DNA from: Amycolatopsis granulosa
Lineage (GTDB): Bacteria; Actinomycetota; Actinomycetes; Mycobacteriales; Pseudonocardiaceae
Assembly (NCBI RefSeq): GCF_011758745.1
Contig: NZ_JAANOV010000001.1
Location: forward strand, 2,604,001-2,668,000
Direction of reading: 5' to 3'
DNA: 64,000 nt
Shown here piece after piece: positions 26,060-35,283 of the stretch (position 1 is the stretch's first letter; each line of letters opens with the position of its first letter). A program made the position numbers and the translations under genes. The notes beneath the pieces are model-generated. The model had not been told where the DNA came from. It saw nothing but the letters and a program-made list of their open reading frames with translations, and searched no databases.

Positions 26060-27970
26060 TCATCCGCTGATGTTCAGCGTGCCGATGACCTGGGTACAGG
26101 CCGCGTTCACCCGCTCGCGCACGGGTTCATTCGCGTACACGCATCCCACGTTCACCTGGACATTGCCCTGGGCGAGGGCATACCAGTCGATCGACGCGTT
26201 CCGGTCCGGCAGGGCCTGGTGGTAGAAGACCACCTTCCGGCCGGCGTAGGTCGCCGCCGGGTTGAACCCGGAGTACTGCGCGGGATTCTGCTGAACCTGC
26301 GCGCGCAACTCGGACACGAGCCGGCCCGGATCCGCGGACGCGTCGTAGGACAGCGGATGCTCCTGCACCGACACCGCATCGAACTGCTGCGGCGCATCGG
26401 CCGGCTTGATCAACGTCTCCCGCCACTCGGGAGAACCGCCCGTCTGCGTCCAGTCCTGCGGCGCGGTGAACTGGTAGTGGTACTGCGCGACGACCTTCCC
26501 GGGCGGGGGCTGCTGGTCCCCGTCGGCGTGCAGCGCCAGCAGCAGTCCGGCCACCGCCGCGGCGACGAGAACCACCACACCACCGGCGATCCACGGCAGT
26601 TTCCGCTTCCGCGCGGACGGCGGCGCGGGAATCCCTCCCGGCGGTGACGGCGGATGCGGCGGCCGCGGCGGCCCGGGCGGCGGACGGCGCACACCCTGCG
26701 GACCCTGGCGCGGCATGGCCGGACCGCTGAACCCGCCCGGCGGTGTCGGCGGGCGCGGCGCGAAACCGGGGCGCGGCGCGTTCGGGTTGCGCACCACCTC
26801 GGTGCGCTGGTCCGCGAGCTGCCGCGCCGGGACGCGCGGCGGCGGCGCGGACGGGCGCTCCGGCGGCTTCTGCACAGCCAGCAGCGCACCACGCGCCACC
26901 ACCGTCTCCGGCTGGTCCAAAGTGGTCGGCACCACCCCGGTGCGCTCGTGGATCAGCCGCGAGATCATCGGGATCCGGCTCGACCCGCCGACCAGGAAGA
27001 TCGCGGTGAGCTGCTTCGGACGGAGCCCGGCGTCCTCGATCGCGGCGCAGGTCAGCTCGACCGCCCGGCCCAGCGGGGCGGCCACCAGCCGCTCCAGGTC
27101 CTCGCGTGTGACGTGCGCGTCCGCGAACGGCGGCGGCATCGGGACGTCCGTGTAAGCGTGCCGGGAAAGCGTTTCCTTCGCCCCCCGGACGTCCTGACGC
27201 AGCACGCGCCGGCGGCGCCGGTCGGTCAGTTCCCGGCCCTCGACGAGCTGCCGCCACGCCGACTGATCCACAGAGGACACCAGACCACCGACGTGCTCCA
27301 GCAGCAACTGGTCGACGTCGGCACCGCCGAAGCTCGGGTCACCGCGCGTGGCGAGCACCTGGAAGCCGCGGTTGCCGGAGACCCGGCTCACCACACTCAC
27401 GTCGACGGTGCCGCCGCCGAGGTCCAGCACGGCCAGCGTCGCGCCCGGACGGGTGCTGATCTCGACCGTGCGATCGGAGTTGATCTCCTCCGGCGCGAAC
27501 GTGGCGGCGTGGAACACCGCGGCCGCGACCGGCTCCGGCACCAGCGTGACCTCGCGGGCCAGCCCGCTCGCGGCCTGACGCAGGAGCCGGGTGCGCACCG
27601 CACCCCACTCCGCCGGGTGCGTCAGCACGAGCAGGTCGACCTCCGCGTTGCTCGCCAGCCGCCGCGCCTCGGCGACGGCGCGGCCCAGCACCGTGCGCAC
27701 CACGTCGGTGACCCGCAGGACGCGGTCACCGAGCAGCAGTTCGCCCTCGTCGATGCGGCGCTTCGGGTTCGGCTCGTACCGCGACGGGTCCATCGCCGCC
27801 TGCCGGTCCGCCTCCTGACCCACGAACACCGTGCCGTCCGGCGCGGCGTACACCGCCGACGACATCAACGGCTGCCCGTCGACCACCACCACCTGCGGCG
27901 GCCGGCCGTTCAACGCGGCCACCACACAGGTGCTCGAGGTGCCGAAATCCACGGCGACACGCAGAGTCAC
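26060..27970 (-). CDS. Hsp70-like ATPase fused to a membrane anchor and T7SS-associated C-terminal domain (Rv3446c position)
   Basis: A 636-residue protein. Residues 1 to about 360 are an actin/Hsp70 nucleotide-binding domain: VAVDFGTSSTCVVAAL (phosphate 1), AVLDLGGGTVDVSVV (phosphate 2) and IFLVGGSSRIPMISRL (adenosine). There is no DnaK-type substrate-binding domain. Instead a Pro-rich linker leads to a membrane helix (PWIAGGVVVLVAAAVAGLLL) and an outer domain of about 115 residues that resembles the C-terminal domain of the Rv3446c T7SS-associated family. It lies between eccC and the esx pair, as Rv3446c does. It could couple ATP state inside the cell to the secretion apparatus outside; this is an inference. 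Confidence 0.85.
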   Translation of the reverse strand: MTLRVAVDFGTSSTCVVAALNGRPPQVVVVDGQPLMSSAVYAAPDGTVFVGQEADRQAAMDPSRYEPNPKRRIDEGELLLGDRVLRVTDVVRTVLGRAVAEARRLASNAEVDLLVLTHPAEWGAVRTRLLRQAASGLAREVTLVPEPVAAAVFHAATFAPEEINSDRTVEISTRPGATLAVLDLGGGTVDVSVVSRVSGNRGFQVLATRGDPSFGGADVDQLLLEHVGGLVSSVDQSAWRQLVEGRELTDRRRRRVLRQDVRGAKETLSRHAYTDVPMPPPFADAHVTREDLERLVAAPLGRAVELTCAAIEDAGLRPKQLTAIFLVGGSSRIPMISRLIHERTGVVPTTLDQPETVVARGALLAVQKPPERPSAPPPRVPARQLADQRTEVVRNPNAPRPGFAPRPPTPPGGFSGPAMPRQGPQGVRRPPPGPPRPPHPPSPPGGIPAPPSARKRKLPWIAGGVVVLVAAAVAGLLLALHADGDQQPPPGKVVAQYHYQFTAPQDWTQTGGSPEWRETLIKPADAPQQFDAVSVQEHPLSYDASADPGRLVSELRAQVQQNPAQYSGFNPAATYAGRKVVFYHQALPDRNASIDWYALAQGNVQVNVGCVYANEPVRERVNAACTQVIGTLNISG

Positions 27971-28055
27971 GAGACGCCCCCGCGGCGCGCGCGCACTCGA
28001 GCCGGGCCGTGGCCCTGGTACCCCTGACGGACCGGCCCTGGACGGACCCCTTCGA

Positions 28056-31000
28056 TCACTCCGGCTGGATCCACGACACCTGCATCAACTGCTTGCCGAC
28101 CTTGCGGCTCACCAGCACTCCACGGCCCGGCGGCATCGCGGACGGCTTGACGTTGCCCAGCAGCTGGCCCTCGTCCTTGCTGCCGTTCATGACGAGGCCC
28201 GGAGCGACGATCTCCTTCAGCTTGCCGATGATCGGGTCGTAGGAGGCCCGGGAGGCACCACCCGTGCGCCGCACGACGATCATGTGCAGGCCGACGTCCT
28301 TGGCCTGGGCCAGGAACTCCGACAACGGCTTGAGCGGGTTGGACGTCTGCGTGGCCACCAGGTCGTAGTCGTCGACCACGATGAACAGCTCCGGACCCTT
28401 CCACCAGGACCGGTTGCGCAGCTGCTCCTGCGTCACGTCCGGCCCGGGCAGCCGGCGGGTCATCGAGCCGACGATGTCCTTGACCATGCCCTCCAGCTGG
28501 TTGGACGACACCGCGTAACCGAGCAGGTGGTCGCCCTCGACGAACCCGAGCATCGTGCGCCGGTAGTCGACCAGCACGATGACCGCTTCCTTGGCCGTGT
28601 ACCGCTCGGTGATGCCGCGCGTGATCTGCCGCAGCAGGTTCGTCTTGCCGGACTCGCCGTCGGCGAACGCGAGGAAGTGCGGGTCGGCGTCGAAATCCAG
28701 GTACACCGGCGCGAGCTCGTCCTCGTTGATGCCGATCGGGATGAGCCGGGTGTGCCGCTGCTTGTCCATGGACAGCACGTCCGCGTAGGACACCATCTCC
28801 GGCAGCAGCCGCACCTGCGGCGCCGGCCGGCCGGGCCAGGCGGCCCGGATCTTGGCGACCGCGTCGGCCACGCCCGCGCCGATGGTCTGCGGATCGCTGG
28901 ACCCGTCGATGCGTGGCAGGCCGATCAGCATGTGCAGCCGGTCCCGGGTGAGACCGCGGCCGGGCCGCCCCTCGGGCACGTTCACCGCGACCCGGCGGTC
29001 GATGTCGGACTCGCTCGGATCACCGAGGCGCAGCTCGAACCGCGTGCCCAGCATGTCCTTGATCGCCGGGCGGATGTCGGCCCACCGGTTCGCCGAGACG
29101 ATCACGTGCACGCCGTAGGCCAGGCCGCGCTGGGCCAGCGCCGTGATCTGCGGCTCCAGCTCCTCGAAGTCGTCGCGCAGCGCACGCCACCCGTCGACGA
29201 TCAGGAACGCGTCGCCGAACGGGTCCTGCTCCGGCGTGATCTCACCGCGGCGCTTGCGGTTGCGGAAGTCGCTCATCGAGTCGATGCCCAGCTGGCCGAA
29301 CAGGCCCTCGCGCTCGTTGGCGAGCGCGTTGAGCTCCGCCACGATGCGCCGGGCCTTGTCCGGCTCGCGCCGGGCCACCGCCACCCCGCCCACGTGCGGT
29401 AGGTCGGACAGACCGGCGAGGGTGCCGCCACCGAGGTCGATGCAGTAGAACTGCGCCTCCTCCGGGGTGTTCGCCAGCGACAGCGACATGATCAGCGTGC
29501 GCAGCAGGGTGGACTTGCCCGACTGGGGACCACCGACGATGACACCGTGCCCGGCGGCACCGGAGAAGTCCGCCCACAGCGGGTCGCGCCGCTGCTCGAA
29601 CGGCCGGTCCACGATGCCGATCGGCACCTGCAGCTTGCCGTTGCCGAAGAAGCCCACCGGCGACAGACCGCGGTCGTCGGTCGGGTTCAGGTTCGGCAGC
29701 AGGGTGTCCAGCGAGTTCGACTCGTCCAGCGGTGGCAGCCAGACCTCGTGCGCCGGCGGGCCCTGGCCGACCAGCCGGTCGACGACGACCTCCAGCTCGG
29801 TGGGCTCGGTGCCCTCCTGCTGCTGCGGCTGCTTCGGGGCGTCCACCCGCGCCGCCTCGGGCTCCGGCGCCGGCGGCAGTTCGACGTAGTCCGGGACGAA
29901 CAGCTGCGGCCGCTTGTCCGCGCGGACCACGTTCGCCACCGGACCGGCCGCCTGCATCCCGGCCGGCCGGTAGGGACCGGACACGTAGGACGCCTTGAAG
30001 CGGACCATCGTGTTCGTGTCGTACTTGAGGTAACCGGAGCCCGGGATCGACGGCAGCTCGAACGCGTCCGGCACCCCGATCGCGGCACGGGACTCCGCCG
30101 CGGAAAAGGTCTTCAGGCCGATCCGGTAGGACAGGAACGTGTCCAGACCACGCAGCTTGCCCTCCTCCAGGCGCTGCGAGGCGAGCAGCATGTGCATCTG
30201 CAGCGACCGGCCGACCCGGCCGATCTGCAGGAAGATGTCGATGAAGTCCGGCTTCGCCGTCAGCATCTCGGAGAACTCGTCGATGCAGATGAACAGCGCG
30301 GGCATCGGGTCGAGGTCCGCGCCGTTCTCGCGCGCCTTCTCGTAGTCCCAGACGTTCTTGTAGTTGCCCTTGGCGAGCACTTCCTGGCGCCGCGCGACCT
30401 CCCCGGCGATCGCGTCCTTCATCCGGTCGACCAGCGTCAGGTCACCGGCCAGGTTGGTGATGGTGGCCGCGACGTGCGGCGCCTTGTCCAGGCCGAGGAA
30501 GGTCGCGCCGCCCTTGAAGTCGACCAGGATCATGTTCAGCGTCGTGCTGGAGTGCGTGGCCAGCAGGCCGAGCACCAGCGTGCGCAGGAACTCCGACTTG
30601 CCGGAACCGGTGGCGCCGATGCACAGGCCGTGCGGCCCCATGCCCTCCATCGCCGCTTCCTTGATGTCGAGCTCCACGGCCTGGCCGAACTCGCCGATCC
30701 CGAACGGGACCCGGTAGCGGTCGCGCACCGGGCGCGGGCGCCACGCCTGCTGCACGTCGAACGTCATCGGGTCGCCGGGGATGCCGAGCAGCTCCAGCAG
30801 CGTCGGGTTGGACAGCAGCGGCTCGTCGTCGCCGGCCTCCTGCGCCGCACCGCCGACGCGGTACGGCGCCAGCTTGCGGGCCAGCGCCTCGCACTCCACG
30901 GCGCTCAGGCTGTCCGGCTTGCCGAACCACTCGATGCCACCGCCGCTGCGCGCGCCGACCCGCTCCTTCTCCACCACCAGGCGCAGGCCGCGGCGCGCGG

Positions 31001-32066
31001 GAAGGTTGCCCAGCGAGTCCGACAGGTCGATCAGCGTGACCCCGACGAGGCCCTCCTCGAGGATGATCTGCTCCTCGCGGGTGATCTCGGCGTCGTCGAG
31101 CACGATCACGATGTGCGGCTGGTCCGGCGACGGCGTGGCGTTGCGGGAGAACCGCGGCCGGTCGCGCAGCTCGGCGTCCAGCCACTGCTCGATCTGCGCC
31201 AGCGAGCCTGCCATCATCCGCAGCTGGCCGATGCCGTCGGACAGCTCCGGGTGCTGGACGTGCGGCAACCACTTCGCCCATTCCCACTCGGCCTTCGCGC
31301 GACCGGTGGTGGCGAACGCGAGCAGCACGTCGTCACAGCTGTGGAAGGTGACCAGCTGGGCCAGCATCGCCCTGGTCAGCCCGCGGGTCAGCTCCTTGTC
31401 GCCGCTCACGCTGACCGCCGCGAAGCCGCGCAGCGTGATCTGGGTGGGCAGGTCCGGGACGATGGAGTGGGCGCGCACGAACCTGCGCAGCGCGAGGGTG
31501 GCGATCGGCTCCAGCTCGTCGACCGGGCCGGTCTGCGGCGGGACCAGGCGCGTGGCCAGCCGGTGCGAGCTGCGGCCCACCCGCAGGTGCAGGAAGTCCT
31601 GGTCGTTCTGACGGCGCTCCCACATGCGGCGGCTCGCGGCCAGCGACCACAGCGACTGCGGGTCCGGGTGCACCCACTCCAGCGAGGCGCGCTGATCGGC
31701 CATCGCCTCGCGGGCGCGCTCCCGCATCTGGCCGAGGTACCGCAGGTAGTCCTTGCGGTCCTCGTTCATCTCGGCCTTCTTGGCGCCGCCGCTCTTGCCG
31801 CCGCCGGCGAACATGCCACCCATCGACATGAGCATCATCAGCGGGAACATCAGCGTCAGCGGGCTGCGCGCGGCGGCCCCGCCGGTGGTGAACATGACCA
31901 CGACCATGCCCAGCGTGGCCACGATCATGACCACGGGCATCATCTTCTGGACGATGTTGCCGGGGATCGTGCGGGGCACCTCCGGTGGCGGTTCGAGGTG
32001 GACCTCACCGCCCGGTGGACGCGGTGCAGCAAGCCGTGGTGACCTCTTGAACTGCAGCGTGCTCAC
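28056..32066 (-). CDS. eccC: type VII secretion ATPase EccC (fused EccCa-EccCb)
   Basis: A 1336-residue FtsK/SpoIIIE-type motor. Two membrane helices lie near residues 40-90 (MMPVVMIVATLGMVVVMFTT). Three ATPase domains follow, with Walker A motifs GATGSGKSEF near 482, GGPQSGKSTLL near 845 and DGESGKTNLL near 1135. Domain 1 has a normal Walker B (ALFICIDEFSEML). All three domains are in one chain, as in ESX-4 EccC4. It powers substrate recognition and export. Read divergently from eccD; 85 bases separate it from the Hsp70-like gene downstream. Confidence 0.97.
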   Translation of the reverse strand: MSTLQFKRSPRLAAPRPPGGEVHLEPPPEVPRTIPGNIVQKMMPVVMIVATLGMVVVMFTTGGAAARSPLTLMFPLMMLMSMGGMFAGGGKSGGAKKAEMNEDRKDYLRYLGQMRERAREAMADQRASLEWVHPDPQSLWSLAASRRMWERRQNDQDFLHLRVGRSSHRLATRLVPPQTGPVDELEPIATLALRRFVRAHSIVPDLPTQITLRGFAAVSVSGDKELTRGLTRAMLAQLVTFHSCDDVLLAFATTGRAKAEWEWAKWLPHVQHPELSDGIGQLRMMAGSLAQIEQWLDAELRDRPRFSRNATPSPDQPHIVIVLDDAEITREEQIILEEGLVGVTLIDLSDSLGNLPARRGLRLVVEKERVGARSGGGIEWFGKPDSLSAVECEALARKLAPYRVGGAAQEAGDDEPLLSNPTLLELLGIPGDPMTFDVQQAWRPRPVRDRYRVPFGIGEFGQAVELDIKEAAMEGMGPHGLCIGATGSGKSEFLRTLVLGLLATHSSTTLNMILVDFKGGATFLGLDKAPHVAATITNLAGDLTLVDRMKDAIAGEVARRQEVLAKGNYKNVWDYEKARENGADLDPMPALFICIDEFSEMLTAKPDFIDIFLQIGRVGRSLQMHMLLASQRLEEGKLRGLDTFLSYRIGLKTFSAAESRAAIGVPDAFELPSIPGSGYLKYDTNTMVRFKASYVSGPYRPAGMQAAGPVANVVRADKRPQLFVPDYVELPPAPEPEAARVDAPKQPQQQEGTEPTELEVVVDRLVGQGPPAHEVWLPPLDESNSLDTLLPNLNPTDDRGLSPVGFFGNGKLQVPIGIVDRPFEQRRDPLWADFSGAAGHGVIVGGPQSGKSTLLRTLIMSLSLANTPEEAQFYCIDLGGGTLAGLSDLPHVGGVAVARREPDKARRIVAELNALANEREGLFGQLGIDSMSDFRNRKRRGEITPEQDPFGDAFLIVDGWRALRDDFEELEPQITALAQRGLAYGVHVIVSANRWADIRPAIKDMLGTRFELRLGDPSESDIDRRVAVNVPEGRPGRGLTRDRLHMLIGLPRIDGSSDPQTIGAGVADAVAKIRAAWPGRPAPQVRLLPEMVSYADVLSMDKQRHTRLIPIGINEDELAPVYLDFDADPHFLAFADGESGKTNLLRQITRGITERYTAKEAVIVLVDYRRTMLGFVEGDHLLGYAVSSNQLEGMVKDIVGSMTRRLPGPDVTQEQLRNRSWWKGPELFIVVDDYDLVATQTSNPLKPLSEFLAQAKDVGLHMIVVRRTGGASRASYDPIIGKLKEIVAPGLVMNGSKDEGQLLGNVKPSAMPPGRGVLVSRKVGKQLMQVSWIQPE

Positions 32067-32345
32067 CGAAGGGTCCCCTCTTCACACTCGATGTCGCCTG
32101 CTCCTCCAGCGCCCACACGGTAGCGAACACCAGCCCTGTCCAGGGTCGAGACCGCCCAGCCCGGCACCGATCGCCCGAATCCACCCCCGTGGCAGAGCCA
32201 GGTGCAGTAATACTAGGACCGCCCACCGACAGTCCGGAACGATCCGCGGGCACGCGTCGGGCAGGATTCACAGGCAGCGGCTGCCGCGGACGAGGGCGTT
32301 CGGTATAAGTAGCCCGCAGCATTCTCTCGGGTAGGGGGCAGGCAG
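32067..32345. promoter_or_regulatory. divergent promoter region of eccC and eccD
   Basis: A 279-base gap with no supported gene. On the minus strand TAGTAT (32215-32210) and on the plus strand TATAAG (32304-32309, about 37 bases before the eccD start) are good -10 candidates; -35 elements are weak. The eccC start is preceded by AGGGGA. Separate promoters for the two arms of the T7SS locus are likely. Confidence 0.4.
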
Positions 32346-33737
32346 GTGGCAACGGGCACGACGGTGTTCAGCAGGGTGACGGTGGTCGCGCCCCGCACCA
32401 GGATCGACGTGGCGCTGCCCGCCGACGTCGCGGTCGCCGACCTCATGCCGATGCTGCTCGAGATGGCCAGGGAAACCTCCCCGGACGGTGGCGCCCGCCA
32501 CGGCGGCTGGGCGCTGGCCAAGCTGGGCGACGCCCCGCTCGACCCGAGCCGCACGCTCGCCTCGCTCGGCATCGTCGACGGTGACCTGCTCCAGCTCCGC
32601 AAGCGCAACGACAACCCGCCCCCGCCGCTGTACGACGACGTGGTCGACGCGATCGCCGACGCGCAGCCGGACACGTTCCGGCCGTGGACCAAGGAAACGG
32701 CACGGCGCATCGGGCACATCGCGGGCGGGCTGGCCCTGTTCACCGCGGCCGTGGCGCTGTTCACGGGCGGCCCGCTGTTCGGCGGGAACGCCCTGGCCGC
32801 CGCGCTCACCGCCGGTGTCGCCGCGATCGCGTGCCTCGCCGTCGGCGCGACCCTGGCCAAGGCATACCAGGCCGAGGCGACCGGTGTGGTGATCGCCGCC
32901 GCGGGCGGGCTGCCGTTCGCGTTCGTCGCCGGCTTCTCCGCCGTGCCCGGCCTGACCGTGCGCGCCAACCTGCTCCTGGCCAGCGGTCTGGTGGTGATCC
33001 TGGCCGCCGTCGCGATCATGATCATGGGTGCGGGTATCACGACGTTCATCGCCGCCGCCACGGCCGGGGTGATCGGGGTGGTCGCGTTCACCGTCGCGAC
33101 CCTGATCGCCCACCCGGCCCCGGGCATCGCCGCGGGCACCGCGGCCGGTGCGCTGGCGCTGATCTCCCTGCTGCCGCGCGCGACGATCTGGCTGGCCAAA
33201 CTGCCGCTGCCGCACGTGCCCAGCACCGCCGAGGAACTCAAGGAAGACACCGCGTTCCCCGACTACGCCGAGATCGAGCGCCGCACGGCGGTGGCGCACA
33301 AGTACATGACCGGGCTGCTGATCGGTTGCGGCGGCGCGACCGCGATCGCGGCGATCATCACCGCCACCGCGCCCGGCGTGTGGGGCATCCTGACCGCCGC
33401 CGTCGCGACGATGGTCCTGCTGCTGCGGGCCCGCTCCTACGCCAACGGCAGCCAGGCCGTCGCGTTGCTGACCACCGGCATCGTCTCCGGCGCGGGCATC
33501 CTGATCGGCTGGCTGGGCACGCAGAGCCCGGCGGGCCGGCTGCTGTGGGTGTTCGGGGTGCTGGTCATCATCGGCGCGGGTGCGCTGGTGGCCGGCGTGG
33601 TGTTCCCGAACCAGCGGTTCTCGCCGCCGTTGCGCCGCACCGTCGAGATCTTCGAGGCCGTCTGCATCGCGACCGTGCTGCCCCTCGCGCTGGCCGTCAT
33701 GGACCTCTACGCCACGCTGCGGCACATCTCGTTCTGA
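32346..33737 (+). CDS. eccD: type VII secretion membrane channel protein EccD
   Basis: A 463-residue integral membrane protein. Residues 1 to about 85 are the ubiquitin-like YukD domain (FSRVTVVAPRTRIDVALPAD, then GIVDGDLLQLRKRND). From about residue 115 there are some eleven hydrophobic helices, for example GGLALFTAAVALFTGG and LLASGLVVILAAVAIMIMG. Two EccD copies line the pore of each T7SS protomer. The GTG start follows a GGGGGCAGGCAG site. mycP follows at once. Confidence 0.96.
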   Translation: MATGTTVFSRVTVVAPRTRIDVALPADVAVADLMPMLLEMARETSPDGGARHGGWALAKLGDAPLDPSRTLASLGIVDGDLLQLRKRNDNPPPPLYDDVVDAIADAQPDTFRPWTKETARRIGHIAGGLALFTAAVALFTGGPLFGGNALAAALTAGVAAIACLAVGATLAKAYQAEATGVVIAAAGGLPFAFVAGFSAVPGLTVRANLLLASGLVVILAAVAIMIMGAGITTFIAAATAGVIGVVAFTVATLIAHPAPGIAAGTAAGALALISLLPRATIWLAKLPLPHVPSTAEELKEDTAFPDYAEIERRTAVAHKYMTGLLIGCGGATAIAAIITATAPGVWGILTAAVATMVLLLRARSYANGSQAVALLTTGIVSGAGILIGWLGTQSPAGRLLWVFGVLVIIGAGALVAGVVFPNQRFSPPLRRTVEIFEAVCIATVLPLALAVMDLYATLRHISF

Positions 33738-33760
33738 GCATGACCCGAGGGGGAACTCGC

Positions 33761-35227
33761 GTGCGGAGATTCGGGGCGCCCGGACGGACGGTCACCGTCC
33801 TGCTGGCGGCGTCGATCGGCGTCCTGGGGACCGGTTCGGCCGAGGCGCAGACGGACGGCACCGGTTCCGGTGGTTCGTGGGCCGTGCCGCCCCCGTTCGT
33901 CGCCGGCTACCTGCCGACCGACAACGGCGGCCGCAACGGCTTCGACTACCAGCCCAAGAACGCGTGCGTGACCCGCGATCTCGGGCAGAAGAACGTCGTC
34001 CTGCGGGAGAAGCCGTGGGGTCAGCAGTACCTGCAGATCGAAGAGGCCCAGCAGCTCGCGCGGGCGAGGACCGGTTCCGCCGGCGGCGGGATCCGGGTGG
34101 CCGTGATCGACACCGGCGTGACGCGGCACCCGTACCTCCCCCGGCTGGAGGGCGGCGGGGATTACGTCGTGGCAGGCGACAACGGCCTGAACGACTGCGA
34201 CGGCCACGGCACCGAGGTGGCCGGGATCATCGCCGCGCAGACCCCGCAGGACCAGATCGGGTTCACCGGCGTCGCCCCGGACGCCACGATCGTGTCGATC
34301 CGGCAGTCCAGCCAGAACTACGCCAAACCGAACACCGCGGGCGGCACCAGCGGGCAGCAGACCGGTGGCCGCCAGCAGAACGACGCCAACGGCGCGGGCA
34401 CCACGACGTCGCTCGCGCAGGCGATCGTGCGAGCGGTCAACCTGCACGTCAACGTCATCAACATGTCGGTGGACAACTGCCGTCCGGCGGACGGCACGAT
34501 CACCGACGGCGAACGAGCCGTGCAGGCGGCGGTCCGCTACGCCGTGGACCAGAACGTGGTGGTGGTCGCTGCCGCGGGCAACACCTCCGAGACGTGCCCG
34601 CAGAACGACCAGGCCGACCCGAACGAGCCGCGGTCGATCGTGACCCCGCCGTGGTTCTCCGACGACGTCCTGTCCGTGGCGGCGATCGACGAAACCGGTG
34701 GGGTCGCACCGTTTTCGGTGCACGGTCCGTGGGTGAGCGTCGCCGCGCCGGGCACCAACATCATCTCGCTGGACCCGTCGAAGGGTTCGAACCAGCTGGC
34801 GAACCAGACGATCGAGAACGACAAGGCCATGCCGATCCAGGGCACCAGCTTCGCGGCGCCGTACGTGGCCGGGGTCGCTGCGCTGGTGGCCGCGCAGTAC
34901 CCCGGGCTCTCGGCGCGGCAGATCATGAACCGCATCCGGGTGACGGCGCAGCACCCGGGTGCGCAGGACGGACGGGACAACTTCACCGGCTACGGCGTGG
35001 TGAACCCGGTGGCGGCGCTCACCGCGATCGTGCCGTCCGAGGAGAACGTGGCCGCGCACGCGCCGCGGCAGCTGCCGTCCGGGCTGCCCGACGCGTCACC
35101 GAAGAACTGGACGCCGATGGTCGTCGCACTGGCCGGCACCGGCGGCGGCCTCGTGGTGCTGCTGGTGGTGATGTTCGTGATGCGGACGATCCGCCGCACC
35201 CGCGAAGGCGCACCACGAACACAGTGA
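33761..35227 (+). CDS. mycP: type VII secretion-associated subtilisin-like protease (mycosin)
   Basis: A 488-residue membrane-anchored serine protease. A signal peptide (TVTVLLAASIGVLGTGSAEA) is followed by an S8 domain with catalytic Asp in VAVIDTGVTRHP, His in DCDGHGTEVAGI, oxyanion Asn in AAAGNTSE and Ser in QGTSFAAPYVAG. Four Cys lie at the usual places for two disulfides. A C-terminal membrane helix (GGLVVLLVVMFVM) and short basic tail end the protein. An ATG exists at 33740, but GAGGGGGA lies between it and the GTG at 33761, so the latter is the start. Mycosins process substrates and stabilise the EccB-EccE complex. Confidence 0.96.
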   Translation: MRRFGAPGRTVTVLLAASIGVLGTGSAEAQTDGTGSGGSWAVPPPFVAGYLPTDNGGRNGFDYQPKNACVTRDLGQKNVVLREKPWGQQYLQIEEAQQLARARTGSAGGGIRVAVIDTGVTRHPYLPRLEGGGDYVVAGDNGLNDCDGHGTEVAGIIAAQTPQDQIGFTGVAPDATIVSIRQSSQNYAKPNTAGGTSGQQTGGRQQNDANGAGTTTSLAQAIVRAVNLHVNVINMSVDNCRPADGTITDGERAVQAAVRYAVDQNVVVVAAAGNTSETCPQNDQADPNEPRSIVTPPWFSDDVLSVAAIDETGGVAPFSVHGPWVSVAAPGTNIISLDPSKGSNQLANQTIENDKAMPIQGTSFAAPYVAGVAALVAAQYPGLSARQIMNRIRVTAQHPGAQDGRDNFTGYGVVNPVAALTAIVPSEENVAAHAPRQLPSGLPDASPKNWTPMVVALAGTGGGLVVLLVVMFVMRTIRRTREGAPRTQ

Positions 35228-35283
35228 GCCGGGTGTCCTCCCGGAGCCTGCGCGGCGGGCGCCTCGCGGTTGTCGCTTGTGGA

